Positions 1-7,785 of a stretch of DNA of 12,747 nucleotides are shown here, piece after piece. Position numbers and translations under genes: made by a program. This DNA comes from an uncultured Lysobacterales bacterium (GTDB taxonomy: Bacteria; Pseudomonadota; Gammaproteobacteria; Xanthomonadales; Xanthomonadaceae), in assembly GCA_946886865.1 (NCBI GenBank), contig CAMPJI010000069.1, positions 1 through 12,747 on the forward strand, read 5' to 3'. Positions within the stretch are counted from its first letter, which is position 1; every line of letters starts with the position of its first letter. The notes under the pieces were generated by a model. The model made no database searches and was not told where the DNA came from. It saw only the letters and a program-made list of their open reading frames with translations.

Positions 1-809
<809 letters not shown>

Positions 810-813
810 CAGG

Positions 814-846
814 CCGGACGCGGGGCCGCACGTCGGCCCCATCCGG
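814..846 (+). promoter_or_regulatory. Stem-loop in the atpD-atpC intergenic mRNA
   Basis: GGGGCCG at 822-828 pairs perfectly with CGGCCCC at 834-840 around a 5-nt loop. The stem can be extended by CCGGA at 814-818 pairing with TCCGG at 842-846. No T-tract follows, so it is not an ordinary intrinsic terminator. It lies inside the operon just after the atpD stop. By inference it could shield atpD mRNA from 3' decay or lower atpC expression relative to atpD. GC-rich DNA makes chance hairpins common, so the role is unproven. Confidence 0.45.
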
Positions 847-890
847 ACGGACACCGCCAGACCCTGCCCATCCCGCAAAGCGAGACCCCC

Positions 891-1313
891 ATGAGCACAT
901 TCCGTTGCGACATCGTCAGTGCCGAGGAAGAGATCTTCCACGGCGAGGCCGAACTGCTGGTCGCGACCGGCGAGATCGGTGAGCTGGGCATCGCGCCCAA
1001 GCATGCCCCGCTGATCACCCGGCTGAAGCCGGGCAAGGTGGTGGTGACGCTGCCGGGTGGCGAGCAGCTGGACTTCGCCGTCTCCGGCGGCATCCTCGAG
1101 GTGCAGCCCACCGTCGTCACCGTGCTGGCCGATACAGCGGTGCGCGCGCAGGACATCGACGAGGCCGCCGTGCGTGCCGCCAAGGACGAAGCCGAGCGCG
1201 TACTGGCCGGCCGCAGCGAGCAGATGGACGTCGCCGAGGCGCAGGCCAAGCTGGCCGAGACCATGGCGCAGCTGCAGGCGCTGGAACGTTTGCGAAAGAA
1301 CATGAAGCACTGA
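891..1313 (+). CDS. atpC: F1Fo ATP synthase subunit epsilon
   Basis: Epsilon subunit of the F1 central stalk, which couples rotation to catalysis and can inhibit ATP hydrolysis. It has 140 residues, close to the 139 of E. coli. The N-terminal beta-sandwich (about 1-84) holds the conserved [13 protein letters not shown] stretch (30-42) and SGGILEV (65-71). The C-terminal part (about 87-139) is Ala/Glu/Arg-rich and predicted to form the two-helix regulatory arm. The ATG is preceded by only a weak ribosome site (GCGAG at 880-884, 6-nt spacing). That fits the low epsilon stoichiometry in the complex, although the gene lies downstream of a hairpin that could have the same effect. It is the last gene of the atp operon and is followed by a strong terminator. 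Confidence 0.97.
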   Translation: MSTFRCDIVSAEEEIFHGEAELLVATGEIGELGIAPKHAPLITRLKPGKVVVTLPGGEQLDFAVSGGILEVQPTVVTVLADTAVRAQDIDEAAVRAAKDEAERVLAGRSEQMDVAEAQAKLAETMAQLQALERLRKNMKH

Positions 1314-1337
1314 CGTCGCGCTTCATCGCGTGCAGAG

Positions 1338-1363
1338 AAAAGGCCGGCATTGCCGGCCTTTTT
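1338..1363 (+). terminator. Intrinsic terminator of the atp operon
   Basis: AAAAGGCCGGC (1338-1348) pairs with GCCGGCCTTTT (1352-1362) around an ATT loop, followed by a T-run. It lies 24 bp after the atpC stop. The A-run on the 5' side makes it symmetrical, so it can also terminate the converging minus-strand GtrA-family gene, which stops at 1434. Confidence 0.9.
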
Positions 1364-1433
1364 CATGGGCGGGGGCTGTCGGTTCGGGGCGGGACATTCG
1401 AAGCCGCGCGCGTCGGTGCCGGCGGCAACGGCA

Positions 1434-1817
1434 TCAACGCCGGTAGACCCAGTGCCGCGAGAGCAGGAAGCCGACGCCGCCCAGCACCAGCTCCACGCCG
1501 GGCTTGGCCAGCCACGTCCATTTGAGGCCCACCGCATCGTCGATCGCGCCGATCGCCCAGGTGCTGATCAGGGTGGTCAGCAGCCACATGAGCACGAAGC
1601 GCGCGAACTGCCGCCGTCCGATCCGGGTGTCGTCGCCGGCAAAGGTGATCCGGCCGTTGAGCCAGAACCCGAGCAACGCGCCGCTGATGCGCCCGGCGAT
1701 GTTGGCCGGTTCCACGGGAAGGCCCAGGTGGCTCAGACCCACCATCACGCCCCAGTCCACCAGCCATTGGACCACGCCGATCACCAGGTAGTGCCGCCCC
1801 TGCCGCCCCAGGCTCAT
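1434..1817 (-). CDS. GtrA family small membrane protein
   Basis: A 127-residue, four-helix membrane protein of the GtrA family (Pfam GtrA/DPMS-like). Family members are thought to flip or help flip polyprenyl-phosphate-linked sugars, as GtrA does in O-antigen glucosylation. Hydrophobic segments lie roughly at residues 9-32, 39-58, 70-95 and 106-124. The segment GRISGALLGFWLNGRITF is the typical family helix 2 ending in the N-R-x-x-F pattern, and the protein ends HWVYRR. An in-frame GTG three codons upstream (1826) is possible. I prefer the ATG at 1817 because AGGCGG sits 8 nt before it, whereas the GTG has no usable site. It stands alone on the minus strand between atpC and glmU, with no adjacent glycosyltransferase, so its sugar substrate cannot be inferred. 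Confidence 0.88.
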   Translation of the reverse strand: MSLGRQGRHYLVIGVVQWLVDWGVMVGLSHLGLPVEPANIAGRISGALLGFWLNGRITFAGDDTRIGRRQFARFVLMWLLTTLISTWAIGAIDDAVGLKWTWLAKPGVELVLGGVGFLLSRHWVYRR

Positions 1818-1959
1818 GCGGCGCACCGCCTGCGCGTGCGCGGCATGCCCACGCCTGCAGGCGCGGGCACGGTCGGAGACGGGGACGGCACGGCGTTTCC
1901 GCGGCGCGAAGGGGACATGGGAGGTCGCGGCACCGCGGCATCCTAACAGCGCCGCCGGC

Positions 1960-1965
1960 TAGAAT
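1960..1965 (+). promoter_or_regulatory. Candidate -10 element for glmU
   Basis: TAGAAT matches the sigma-70 -10 consensus at 5 of 6 positions. It would start transcription near 1972, giving a leader of roughly 27 nt before the glmU ATG. No good -35 hexamer is seen. A similar pattern (GCTAAACTGCGC) precedes glmS in this window, which slightly supports it. Confidence 0.4.
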
Positions 1966-1998
1966 CCGCCCTCCGGTTCCACGTCCCCAGGAGTTGCC

Positions 1999-3363
1999 AT
2001 GCCCGCACCGCTGCACGTCGTCATCCTCGCCGCGGGCGAAGGCAAGCGCATGCGCTCTTCCGTGCCCAAGGTGCTGCAGCCGATCGCGGGCCGCCCGATG
2101 CTGGGTCATGTGATCGACACCGCACGCGCGCTCGACCCGGCCGGCATCCACGTGGTCTACGGCCACGGCGGCGATGCCGTGCGCGAGGCGTTCGCCGCCG
2201 ATGCGAACCTGCACTGGTCCGAGCAGGCCCGGCGCCTGGGCACCGGCCACGCATTGCAGCAGGCGATGCCCGACGTGCCGTCCGATGCGCGCGTGCTGGT
2301 CCTCTACGGCGACGTGCCGCTCATTACCGCCGACACGCTGCGCCGCCTGCTCGAGGCGCCGGGCCGTATCGCGGTGCTGGTGGCCGACCTGGACGATCCG
2401 ACCGGCTATGGGCGCATCGTGCGCGACGCCGAGGGGAAGGTGTCGCGAATCGTCGAACACAAGGATGCCGACGATGAGCAGCGCGAGATCCGCACCGTCA
2501 ACACCGGCATCCTGGTCGCCGACGGCGAGCCCCTGCGGCGCTGGCTCGACGGCCTGGACAACGAGAATGCGCAGGGCGAGTACTACCTGACCGACGTGTT
2601 CGCCGCCGCGAGCAGCGAGTACAACGCCGCCGAGATGGTGCACGTGCGCGAGCCCGTCGAGGTCGAGGGCGCCAACGACCGCTGGCAGCTGGCGCAACTG
2701 GAGCGTGCGTTCCAGCTGCGCGCCGCGCGGGCGCTGTGCGTGGACGGCGCGCGCCTGGCCGACCCGGCGCGCATCGACGTGCGCGGCACCGTCAAGGTCG
2801 ACCGCGATGTCGCCATCGACGTCGACGTGGTGCTTGAAGGCGACATCGAACTGGCCGAAGGCGTCGTCATCGGTCCGTTCTGCCGCCTGCGCAACGTGAA
2901 GCTGGGCCCCGGCACCGAGGTGCGCGCGCACTGTGACCTCGACGGCGTGGTCGTCGAGGGCGCCGCCACCATCGGCCCGTACGCGCGCCTGCGCCCCGGC
3001 ACCGTGTTGGCCGACGGCGTGCACATCGGCAACTTCGTCGAAACCAAGAACACGCGCCTGGGCGTGGCCAGCAAGGCCAACCACCTGACGTACCTGGGGG
3101 ACGCGGTGGTCGGCAGCGGCGTCAACATCGGCGCCGGCACCATCACGTGCAACTACGACGGCGCGAACAAGTCGACCACGACCATCGAGGACGGGGCCTT
3201 CATCGGCTCCAACAGCGCGCTGGTGGCCCCGGTGACGATTGGAAAGCAGGCGACGGTGGCTGCCGGCTCGGTGATCACCCGCAACGCCCCCGACGGCAAG
3301 CTGAGCGTGGCGCGCGCGCGGCAGTCGGTGATCGACGGCTGGCAGCGGCCGAAGAAGAAATAG
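1999..3363 (+). CDS. glmU: Bifunctional UDP-N-acetylglucosamine pyrophosphorylase / glucosamine-1-phosphate N-acetyltransferase
   Basis: Cytoplasmic enzyme for the last two steps to UDP-GlcNAc: it acetylates glucosamine-1-P with acetyl-CoA, then uridylylates the product with UTP. It supplies peptidoglycan and lipid A synthesis. Its 454 residues are close to the 456 of E. coli. The N-terminal Rossmann uridyltransferase domain (about 1-228) carries the nucleotide loop [17 protein letters not shown] (10-26), [10 protein letters not shown] (76-85) and YGDVPL (103-108). The C-terminal left-handed beta-helix (about 250-454) is built of hexapeptide repeats and holds the likely catalytic His362 in NHLTYLGD and the NYDG motif at 385-388. 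The start is fixed by AGGAG at 1989-1993, 5 nt before the ATG. The next gene on its strand is glmS, 8.3 kb away, whereas the two are adjacent in E. coli. Confidence 0.98.
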   Translation: MPAPLHVVILAAGEGKRMRSSVPKVLQPIAGRPMLGHVIDTARALDPAGIHVVYGHGGDAVREAFAADANLHWSEQARRLGTGHALQQAMPDVPSDARVLVLYGDVPLITADTLRRLLEAPGRIAVLVADLDDPTGYGRIVRDAEGKVSRIVEHKDADDEQREIRTVNTGILVADGEPLRRWLDGLDNENAQGEYYLTDVFAAASSEYNAAEMVHVREPVEVEGANDRWQLAQLERAFQLRAARALCVDGARLADPARIDVRGTVKVDRDVAIDVDVVLEGDIELAEGVVIGPFCRLRNVKLGPGTEVRAHCDLDGVVVEGAATIGPYARLRPGTVLADGVHIGNFVETKNTRLGVASKANHLTYLGDAVVGSGVNIGAGTITCNYDGANKSTTTIEDGAFIGSNSALVAPVTIGKQATVAAGSVITRNAPDGKLSVARARQSVIDGWQRPKKK

Positions 3364-3385
3364 CCAGCCGCCGCGTATCCCCAAC

Positions 3386-3463
3386 TGTAGGAGCGGCTTC
3401 AGCCGCGATCGTGGCCCCGCAACCAGTGACCGGTTGTTGATCGCGGCTGAAGCCGCTCCTACA
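3386..3463. repeat. REP pair, GTAG type, family A (two 25-bp arms in inverted orientation)
   Basis: TGTAGGAGCGGCTTCAGCCGCGATC at 3386-3410 is matched by its perfect reverse complement at 3439-3463. The spacer is 28 bp. Each arm has the GTAG tetranucleotide next to a GCGGCT-TC-AGCCGC palindrome, the hallmark of REP elements mobilised by RAYT (TnpA_REP) proteins. The pair starts 23 bp after the glmU stop, so the transcript would fold into a large hairpin that may stabilise or end glmU mRNA. Confidence 0.85.
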
Positions 3464-3481
3464 GGGGGAGCGTCGACTTCG

Positions 3482-3552
3482 TGTAGGAGCGACGCGAGTC
3501 GCGACCGCGCGACTCCGGTCAAGCGCGCATCGCGACTCACGTCGCTCCTGCA
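3482..3552. repeat. REP pair, GTAG type, family B (imperfect inverted arms)
   Basis: The left arm begins TGTAGGAGCGACGCGAGTCGC at 3482. The right arm at 3531-3552 is its inverted copy, with the stem loop GTGA in place of GCGA and with GTAG degraded to GCAG. The core palindrome is GCGAC-NNNN-GTCGC, clearly different from family A but with the same GTAGGAGCG head. The same family B pair recurs at 9115-9189. Confidence 0.8.
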
Positions 3553-3567
3553 AAGGTTCGGGGATTC

Positions 3568-3591
3568 GATCGCGGCTGAAGCCGCTCCTAC
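3568..3591 (-). repeat. Single REP arm, GTAG type, family A
   Basis: GATCGCGGCTGAAGCCGCTC followed by CTAC repeats the right arm of the pair at 3386-3463 exactly. No inverted partner lies to its right before the kinase stop at 3620. It could pair with the left arm at 3386, which would enclose all the repeats of this gap in one larger structure. Confidence 0.8.
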
Positions 3592-3619
3592 CGTGACATC
3601 GATGCACGGTGCCGCGGCG

Positions 3620-4930
3620 CTAGTCCGGCAGCACCATCGACACGCACAGCCCGCCGCCGTCACGGTTGAGCAGGGCGATGCGCCCGCCGTGCGCTTCGGC
3701 GATCTCGCGGGCCAGCGCCAGCCCGAGGCCCGTGCCGTTGCGCTTGGTGGAATAGAACGGCAGCAGCGCATTGGCCAGCACCGCCTCGCTCATGCCGGTG
3801 CCGCGGTCGAGGATGTCCAGGCGCCACGCGTCGGGCAGCCGGCGGATCGCCAGGGCGACGTCGCCGGCGGCCGAGCCCGATTCGTGCGCGTTCTTGAGCA
3901 GGTTGATGACGCTCTGTTCCAGCTGTACCAGGTCGACGCGTGCGATTCCCTCGGGCGTGCCCTCGCAGCGGAACTCCACCTGTTCGCGCAACTGGGCGAC
4001 AAAGCGCGACCACTGCACCGGCTCGCGACGCGGGGCGGGCAGCTTGGCGAAGCGCGCGTAGTCGCGGATGAAGCCTTCCAGGTGGCGCGCGCGGTCCTCG
4101 ATGGTCGCCAGCGCGGTCGGCAGCTTCTCGAGCTGGCCGCGACGCAGCAGCTCAGACCCCGAGTGCGCCAGCGATGCGATCGGTGCCAGCGAGTTGTTGA
4201 GCTCGTGGCTGATGACGCGGATGACCTTCTTCCAGGTCTGCACTTCCTGCCGCCGCAGCTCGGCGGTCAGCACGCGCAGCAGGATCAGCTCGTGGCGGCG
4301 GCCGTTGAGTCGGAACTGGCGGCGGGCGAGGTGGTAGATGTCCTCGTGGTCGGCGTCGCCGACGGTGAACATGCCGTCGCCGCCGCGCTCGAAGGCCTCG
4401 CGCACGGCGTCGGCCGCGGTGGCGATCAGCGCGTCGAAGTCGTGGCCCTCCAGCTTGTGGCCTTCGCCCAGCAGCTTGCGCGCGGCGATGTTGCCCAACA
4501 CGATGCGCCGCGCCGGATCGACCAGCACCATGGCGACCGGCGTGTTCTGCACCATCGTGTCGAGCAGCAGCTCGCGCTGGACCAGCGCCAGGCGCTGCTC
4601 GCGAAGCGCATCACCCAGCCGGTTGTGGGCCTCGACCAGGTCGGCCAGTGCGCCCCGCCCGCGCCAGGCCAGTCCGAAACCGAAGTCGCCGTCGCGGTAA
4701 CTGGCCACGCTGCCCGCCAGCGCGCGGAACAGCGCGTTCATGGGCGCGAAGGCGCGCCGCACGTGGTAGGCCAGCAGCGGCGCCAATACCGCCACGGCCG
4801 CCGCGGCCGCCATCCACGGCTGCGGCACCAGTGGCCGCAGCAGCGTGGCCAGGGCGGCGGCGGCCACGAGGTAGGCGATCGCCAACCCGGTGAAGACCAG
4901 GCTCAGCGGCAGGTGGCGGATCAGCCGCAT
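3620..4930 (-). CDS. PAS-containing sensor histidine kinase (NtrY-like) with minimal periplasmic region
   Basis: 436-residue inner-membrane kinase, presumed partner of the response regulator encoded just upstream. Two hydrophobic segments (about 11-34 and 38-56) leave only a few residues outside the membrane. They are followed by a HAMP-like linker (about 57-110), a PAS domain (about 121-220) and a complete kinase core. The core has the phosphoacceptor His242 in SHELNNSLAPI, the N-box with Asn347 (INLLKNAHES), the G1 box DRGTGM (375-380), PFYSTK (391-396) and the G2 box GTGLGLALA (399-407). No key residue is missing. The ATG at 4930 is 7 nt after the regulator stop, and its ribosome site GAGG overlaps that stop, so translation is probably coupled. 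An in-frame extension to 5077 lies entirely inside the regulator gene and lacks family character. The lack of a sensor domain suggests sensing within the membrane, in the cytoplasm, or through the neighbouring transporter (inference). Confidence 0.93.
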   Translation of the reverse strand: MRLIRHLPLSLVFTGLAIAYLVAAAALATLLRPLVPQPWMAAAAAVAVLAPLLAYHVRRAFAPMNALFRALAGSVASYRDGDFGFGLAWRGRGALADLVEAHNRLGDALREQRLALVQRELLLDTMVQNTPVAMVLVDPARRIVLGNIAARKLLGEGHKLEGHDFDALIATAADAVREAFERGGDGMFTVGDADHEDIYHLARRQFRLNGRRHELILLRVLTAELRRQEVQTWKKVIRVISHELNNSLAPIASLAHSGSELLRRGQLEKLPTALATIEDRARHLEGFIRDYARFAKLPAPRREPVQWSRFVAQLREQVEFRCEGTPEGIARVDLVQLEQSVINLLKNAHESGSAAGDVALAIRRLPDAWRLDILDRGTGMSEAVLANALLPFYSTKRNGTGLGLALAREIAEAHGGRIALLNRDGGGLCVSMVLPD

Positions 4931-4935
4931 GCCGG

Positions 4936-4939
4936 CCTC
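4936..4939 (-). promoter_or_regulatory. Ribosome binding site of the kinase, overlapping the regulator stop codon
   Basis: On the minus strand the regulator ends in TGA, and the last two bases of that stop plus the next two form GAGG. This lies 5 nt before the kinase ATG. The overlap fixes the kinase start and suggests that ribosomes finishing the regulator re-initiate on the kinase. Confidence 0.7.
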
Positions 4940-6281
4940 AGTCCCGTTTGATGCCGAGGCGGTCGAGGCGGCGGTACAGCGCCTGCCGGGACAACCCCAG
5001 TTCCGCGGCGGCCTGCGCCATGACGCCGCCATGGCGCGCGAGCACCGCTTCGATCTCCGCGCGGTCCGGCTCGTCACTGGCGGCCGGCGGCCGTGCGGCC
5101 GGTGGCAGGCTCAGGTCGGCGGCACCGATGACCTCGCCGCGCGCCAGCAGCGCCGCACGCTGCAGGGTGTTGCGCAGTTCGCGCACGTTGCCGGGCCAGG
5201 CATGGGCTTTGAGCGCGCGCTCGGCGTCCTCGCCCAGACGTTTGCCCTCGCCCAGGGCCTGCAGGAAGTGGCGGGCCAGCGGCAGGATGTCGTCGACCCG
5301 CGCGGCCAGCGGCGGGATCTCGATCTGGATGGTGTTGAGCCGGTAGTAGAGGTCCTCGCGGAACCGGCCGTCCGCGATCATTGCCGCGAGGTCGGCGTTG
5401 GTCGCGCTCACCACGCGCACGGCCACTTGGCGCTCGCGGTTGGAACCCAGCCGTTCGAAGCGGCCGGTCTCCAGCACGCGCAGCAGCTTCATCTGCCCGG
5501 CCGGGGGCAGGTTGCCGATCTCGTCCAGGAACAGCGTGCCGCCGTCGGCCGCCTCGAACTTGCCCTCGCGCGCCTTGTTGGCGCCGGTGTAGGCGCCGGG
5601 TTCGCTGCCGAACAGCTCGGCCTCGATCAGCTCCGACGGCAGCGCGCCGCAATTGAGCGTCACGAACGGGCCCTCTCGCACCGGCGAGTTGGCCTGGATG
5701 ATCTGCGCGACCTTCTCCTTGCCGCTGCCGTTCGGGCCGCACACCAGCACCGGCACGTCCGCGCGCGCCACCTGCCCGGCCAGTTCGACCACGCGCGCCA
5801 TCGCGTCGGACGCGAACACCAGACCACACAGGTCGAAGCGCGCCTCCAGCTGGCGGTGCGCACGCCGGCGCTGCCCCTGCAGGCGCGCCACCTCGCGCGA
5901 GGCCGCCGACAACTCCAGCAGGTTCTCCACCTGGGCGAGCAGCTTGCGGTCGTCCCACGGCTTGGCCAGGTAGTCGGCCGCGCCGGCCTTGGCCAGTTCC
6001 ACCGCGGTGTCCAGGTGGGTCCACGCGGTCAGCAGGATGATCGGCAGGTCCGGATGCCGCGCGCGGATGGCGCGGAACAGGGCGATGCCGTCCTCGCCCG
6101 ACGTGGTGTCGGCGCGGAAGTTCATGTCCTGGATCACCAGGTCGACATCGCCGTCTTCCAGCGCGGCCAGCCCGGCCTCGGGCGACTCGGCCGTCTGCAC
6201 GGCGATCTCGTGCATGCCCAGCAGCACGTCCAGCGCGGTGGCGACCGCGGGGTTGTCGTCGATGATCAGGACGGTGGGCAT
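4938..6281 (-). CDS. Sigma-54-dependent NtrC-family response regulator
   Basis: 447-residue cytoplasmic activator of sigma-54 RNA polymerase. The receiver domain (1-120) has the acidic pair Asp8-Asp9, the phosphorylation site Asp52 (QDMNF), Thr85 and Lys107 (LAKPW). The AAA+ domain (about 150-390) has the Walker A variant GPNGSGKE (182-189), the sigma-54 contact loop GAYTGA (229-234), Walker B GTLFLDE (248-254), the SATN sensor (293-296) and WPGNVREL (362-369). A Fis-type helix-turn-helix ends the protein (about 411-445). All three domains are complete. The start at 6281 is chosen because MPTVLIIDDN opens the receiver fold. It has no clear ribosome site, and the upstream in-frame extension to 6428 runs through repeat DNA. 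The gene lies 213 bp after permease 2 and 7 bp before the kinase. The obvious target is the sigma-54 promoter at 11521-11538, making the operon autoregulated (inference). Confidence 0.95.
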   Translation of the reverse strand: MPTVLIIDDNPAVATALDVLLGMHEIAVQTAESPEAGLAALEDGDVDLVIQDMNFRADTTSGEDGIALFRAIRARHPDLPIILLTAWTHLDTAVELAKAGAADYLAKPWDDRKLLAQVENLLELSAASREVARLQGQRRRAHRQLEARFDLCGLVFASDAMARVVELAGQVARADVPVLVCGPNGSGKEKVAQIIQANSPVREGPFVTLNCGALPSELIEAELFGSEPGAYTGANKAREGKFEAADGGTLFLDEIGNLPPAGQMKLLRVLETGRFERLGSNRERQVAVRVVSATNADLAAMIADGRFREDLYYRLNTIQIEIPPLAARVDDILPLARHFLQALGEGKRLGEDAERALKAHAWPGNVRELRNTLQRAALLARGEVIGAADLSLPPAARPPAASDEPDRAEIEAVLARHGGVMAQAAAELGLSRQALYRRLDRLGIKRD

Positions 6282-6307
6282 AGGTCGATGCGGGCCGGCT
6301 TCTGTGT

Positions 6308-6350
6308 CCTTCTCCCTCCGGGAAAAGGTGCCCCGAGGGGCGGATGAGGT
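6308..6350. repeat. Dispersed hairpin repeat (CCTTCTCCC / GGGCGGATGAGG type)
   Basis: CCTTCTCCC at 6308-6316 pairs with GGGAAAAGG at 6320-6328 with one mismatch. A second small hairpin, GCCCC-GA-GGGGC, follows at 6330-6341, then GGATGAGG. I know closely similar sequences as abundant intergenic repeats in Xanthomonadales genomes (memory, not searched). It lies 27 bp upstream of the regulator start, so on the minus strand it falls in that gene's leader. Confidence 0.6.
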
Positions 6351-6450
6351 TACGGCGGAGCGGTCTACGTTGAGATCGGGACGGCAGCGGCCGGTCGATG
6401 GATGTCCCCGGCCGTGGATGGTACGCAACTTCCCCGCACCCTCTCCTCAA

Positions 6451-6473
6451 CCCCTCTCCCGCAGGGAGAGGGG
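6451..6473. repeat. Perfect 10-bp hairpin repeat behind permease 2
   Basis: CCCCTCTCCC (6451-6460) and GGGAGAGGGG (6464-6473) form a perfect stem with a 3-nt loop, 22 bp beyond the permease 2 stop on the minus strand. No T-tract follows on that strand, so it is at best a partial terminator or a 3' stabiliser of the transporter part of the message. It belongs to the same general family as the hairpins at 6308 and 7760. Confidence 0.65.
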
Positions 6474-6494
6474 CTCAAGCGGACCAACGTCGTA

Positions 6495-7718
6495 TCAAAC
6501 GCTCCGCGTCGCGACCGCCGGCGGTACTGAGGCCGCCTTGCGCGCCGGGCCGAACACGGCCACCTGGCCCAGCAGCCACAGCGCGACCGCGCCGACCGGC
6601 AGGTACATCGCGGGCAGGCGTGGCAGTTCGTAGCGGTCCATCAGCATCAGGTTGATGCCATAGGCCATCAGCATGCCCAGCGCGATGCCGACCGTGGCCA
6701 GCAGGAAGTTCTCGGTCTGGAAGTAGCGCAGCACCTGGCCCCGCGTGGCGCCCAGGGCGCGGCGCACGCCGATCTGCTTGGTGCGCTGCGCCACCCAGAA
6801 GCTGGCCAGGCCGACGATGCCCAGGGCGGTCACCACCAGCAGGGCGATGGACACGGCCACCAGCAGCCACGCCATCGAGCGGTCCTGGGCGTAATAGGCG
6901 CTGCGCATGTCGCTGAAGGTGTCATCGTTGAGGACGATGCGGCTGGGGTTGTTGGCATCCAGCGCGGCGAGCGCCGCCTTGATGACGTCCACGCGTCGGC
7001 CGGGCTCGGTGCGCAGCACGTACGGGCCCATGCCGTAAGGGGTGCGGATCGGCAGGATGATCGACAGCGCATGGTCGGCGGCGCCGCCGCCTTCGTTCGG
7101 GCGGATCAGGTGGTCCACCACACCGACGATGCGGATGGGGTTGTCGCCCCAGGTGTAGACCTGCTGGCCGACCGCGCTGCCGTCGGGGAACAGGCGCTGC
7201 GCGGTGGCGCGCGTCACCAGCATCGCCGGGATCGGCGTATCGCTGCCCGGCGTGTCCACCGCCTCCCAGTCGATGTACTCGTCCGGATTGAAATCGCGGC
7301 CCTCGACGATGCGCAGCCCGAAGGTTTCCACCAGGTCCTCCTCGCCCAGGTACACGCTGGCGTTGAGCGTCTGGTTCTGCTGGTCGGGCTCCAGGTTGAC
7401 CGAGCTGTTCCACGACGAGTTGCCGTAGGGGATCTGGTTGGTCGCGCTGGCCGCCTGCACGCCGGGGATCGCGCGCAGCGAGGCCAGGTCTTCGCGGGTC
7501 AGCGCGCCGGCGTTGTCGTCGCTGCCGATGCCGGTGATGTGCACGCGCACGATCTCCTCCTCGGCCAGGCCGCTGACGCGCTCCATGCGCTCCAGGCGGG
7601 TGCCGATCAGGAACAGCGCGTTGCAGATGATCGCGCAGCTCACGGCGATCTCCAGCACGATCAGGGCGGCGGCGGTCTTGTGCCGCAGCAGGGTGGAAAG
7701 GATGGGGCGGATGTCCAT
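6495..7718 (-). CDS. MacB/FtsX-family ABC transporter permease (permease 2)
   Basis: 407-residue inner-membrane permease without its own ATPase domain. The layout is one N-terminal helix (about 16-40), a large periplasmic MacB_PCD-type domain (about 41-280), then three helices (about 282-308, 336-360, 370-390) of the FtsX domain. The cytoplasmic coupling segment QIGVRRALGATRGQVLRYF (315-333) is typical of MacB/LolC-type permeases. It would dimerise with permease 1 or with itself, with the ATPase at 9203-9913 supplying energy. The ATG has a good ribosome site (GGAG, 6-nt spacing). It lies 67 bp downstream of permease 1. It differs substantially from permease 1 in the periplasmic domain, so the two are not a recent duplication. 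The substrate cannot be told from sequence. Confidence 0.93.
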   Translation of the reverse strand: MDIRPILSTLLRHKTAAALIVLEIAVSCAIICNALFLIGTRLERMERVSGLAEEEIVRVHITGIGSDDNAGALTREDLASLRAIPGVQAASATNQIPYGNSSWNSSVNLEPDQQNQTLNASVYLGEEDLVETFGLRIVEGRDFNPDEYIDWEAVDTPGSDTPIPAMLVTRATAQRLFPDGSAVGQQVYTWGDNPIRIVGVVDHLIRPNEGGGAADHALSIILPIRTPYGMGPYVLRTEPGRRVDVIKAALAALDANNPSRIVLNDDTFSDMRSAYYAQDRSMAWLLVAVSIALLVVTALGIVGLASFWVAQRTKQIGVRRALGATRGQVLRYFQTENFLLATVGIALGMLMAYGINLMLMDRYELPRLPAMYLPVGAVALWLLGQVAVFGPARKAASVPPAVATRSV

Positions 7719-7759
7719 GGGGTTCTCCGGTCCGCCGAGGCGGAAGGTGGTCTCGTGTC

Positions 7760-7779
7760 CTCTCCGGCGCGCGGGAGAG
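7760..7779. repeat. Short hairpin between the two permease genes
   Basis: CTCTCC (7760-7765) and GGAGAG (7774-7779) flank a GC-only loop. The sequence resembles a degenerate copy of the CCCTCTCCC/GGGAGAGGG repeat at 6451-6473. It occupies the 67-bp gap between permease 1 and permease 2. A role in message stability is conceivable but not shown. Confidence 0.4.
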
Positions 7780-7785
7780 TGGCCG

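Noticed and set aside
3386..3591. Possible CRISPR array
   Set aside because: The repeats are palindromic REP arms in both orientations and two sequence families, with irregular spacing and no cas genes. They do not form a direct-repeat/spacer array.
1363..3771. Minus-strand open frame of about 800 codons across the glmU region
   Set aside because: It is antisense to glmU, which has clear homology and a ribosome site. The frame also runs through REP repeats, and its His/Ala/Arg/Gln-rich composition is typical of shadow frames in high-GC DNA.
3434..4951. Plus-strand open frame of about 500 codons opposite the histidine kinase
   Set aside because: Composition is that of an antisense shadow, it starts inside a REP element, and no domain is recognisable. 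The minus-strand kinase is complete with all motifs.
4931..5077. N-terminal extension of the histidine kinase
   Set aside because: It would overlap the last 140 bases of the regulator gene. The Arg/Ser-rich extension has no family character, and the ATG at 4930 has a proper ribosome site.
4890..6347. Plus-strand open frame of about 485 codons opposite the response regulator
   Set aside because: It is antisense to an intact NtrC-family regulator, has no recognisable domain, and its repetitive Gln/Arg/Ala/Val content is a shadow pattern.
6282..6428. N-terminal extension of the response regulator
   Set aside because: The 49 extra residues are encoded by hairpin-repeat DNA, and receiver domains begin at the MPTVLIIDD segment.
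6451..6473. Hairpin as a full intrinsic terminator of the pump genes
   Set aside because: There is no T-tract on the minus strand after the stem. The same hairpin type is a dispersed repeat, so complete termination cannot be claimed.
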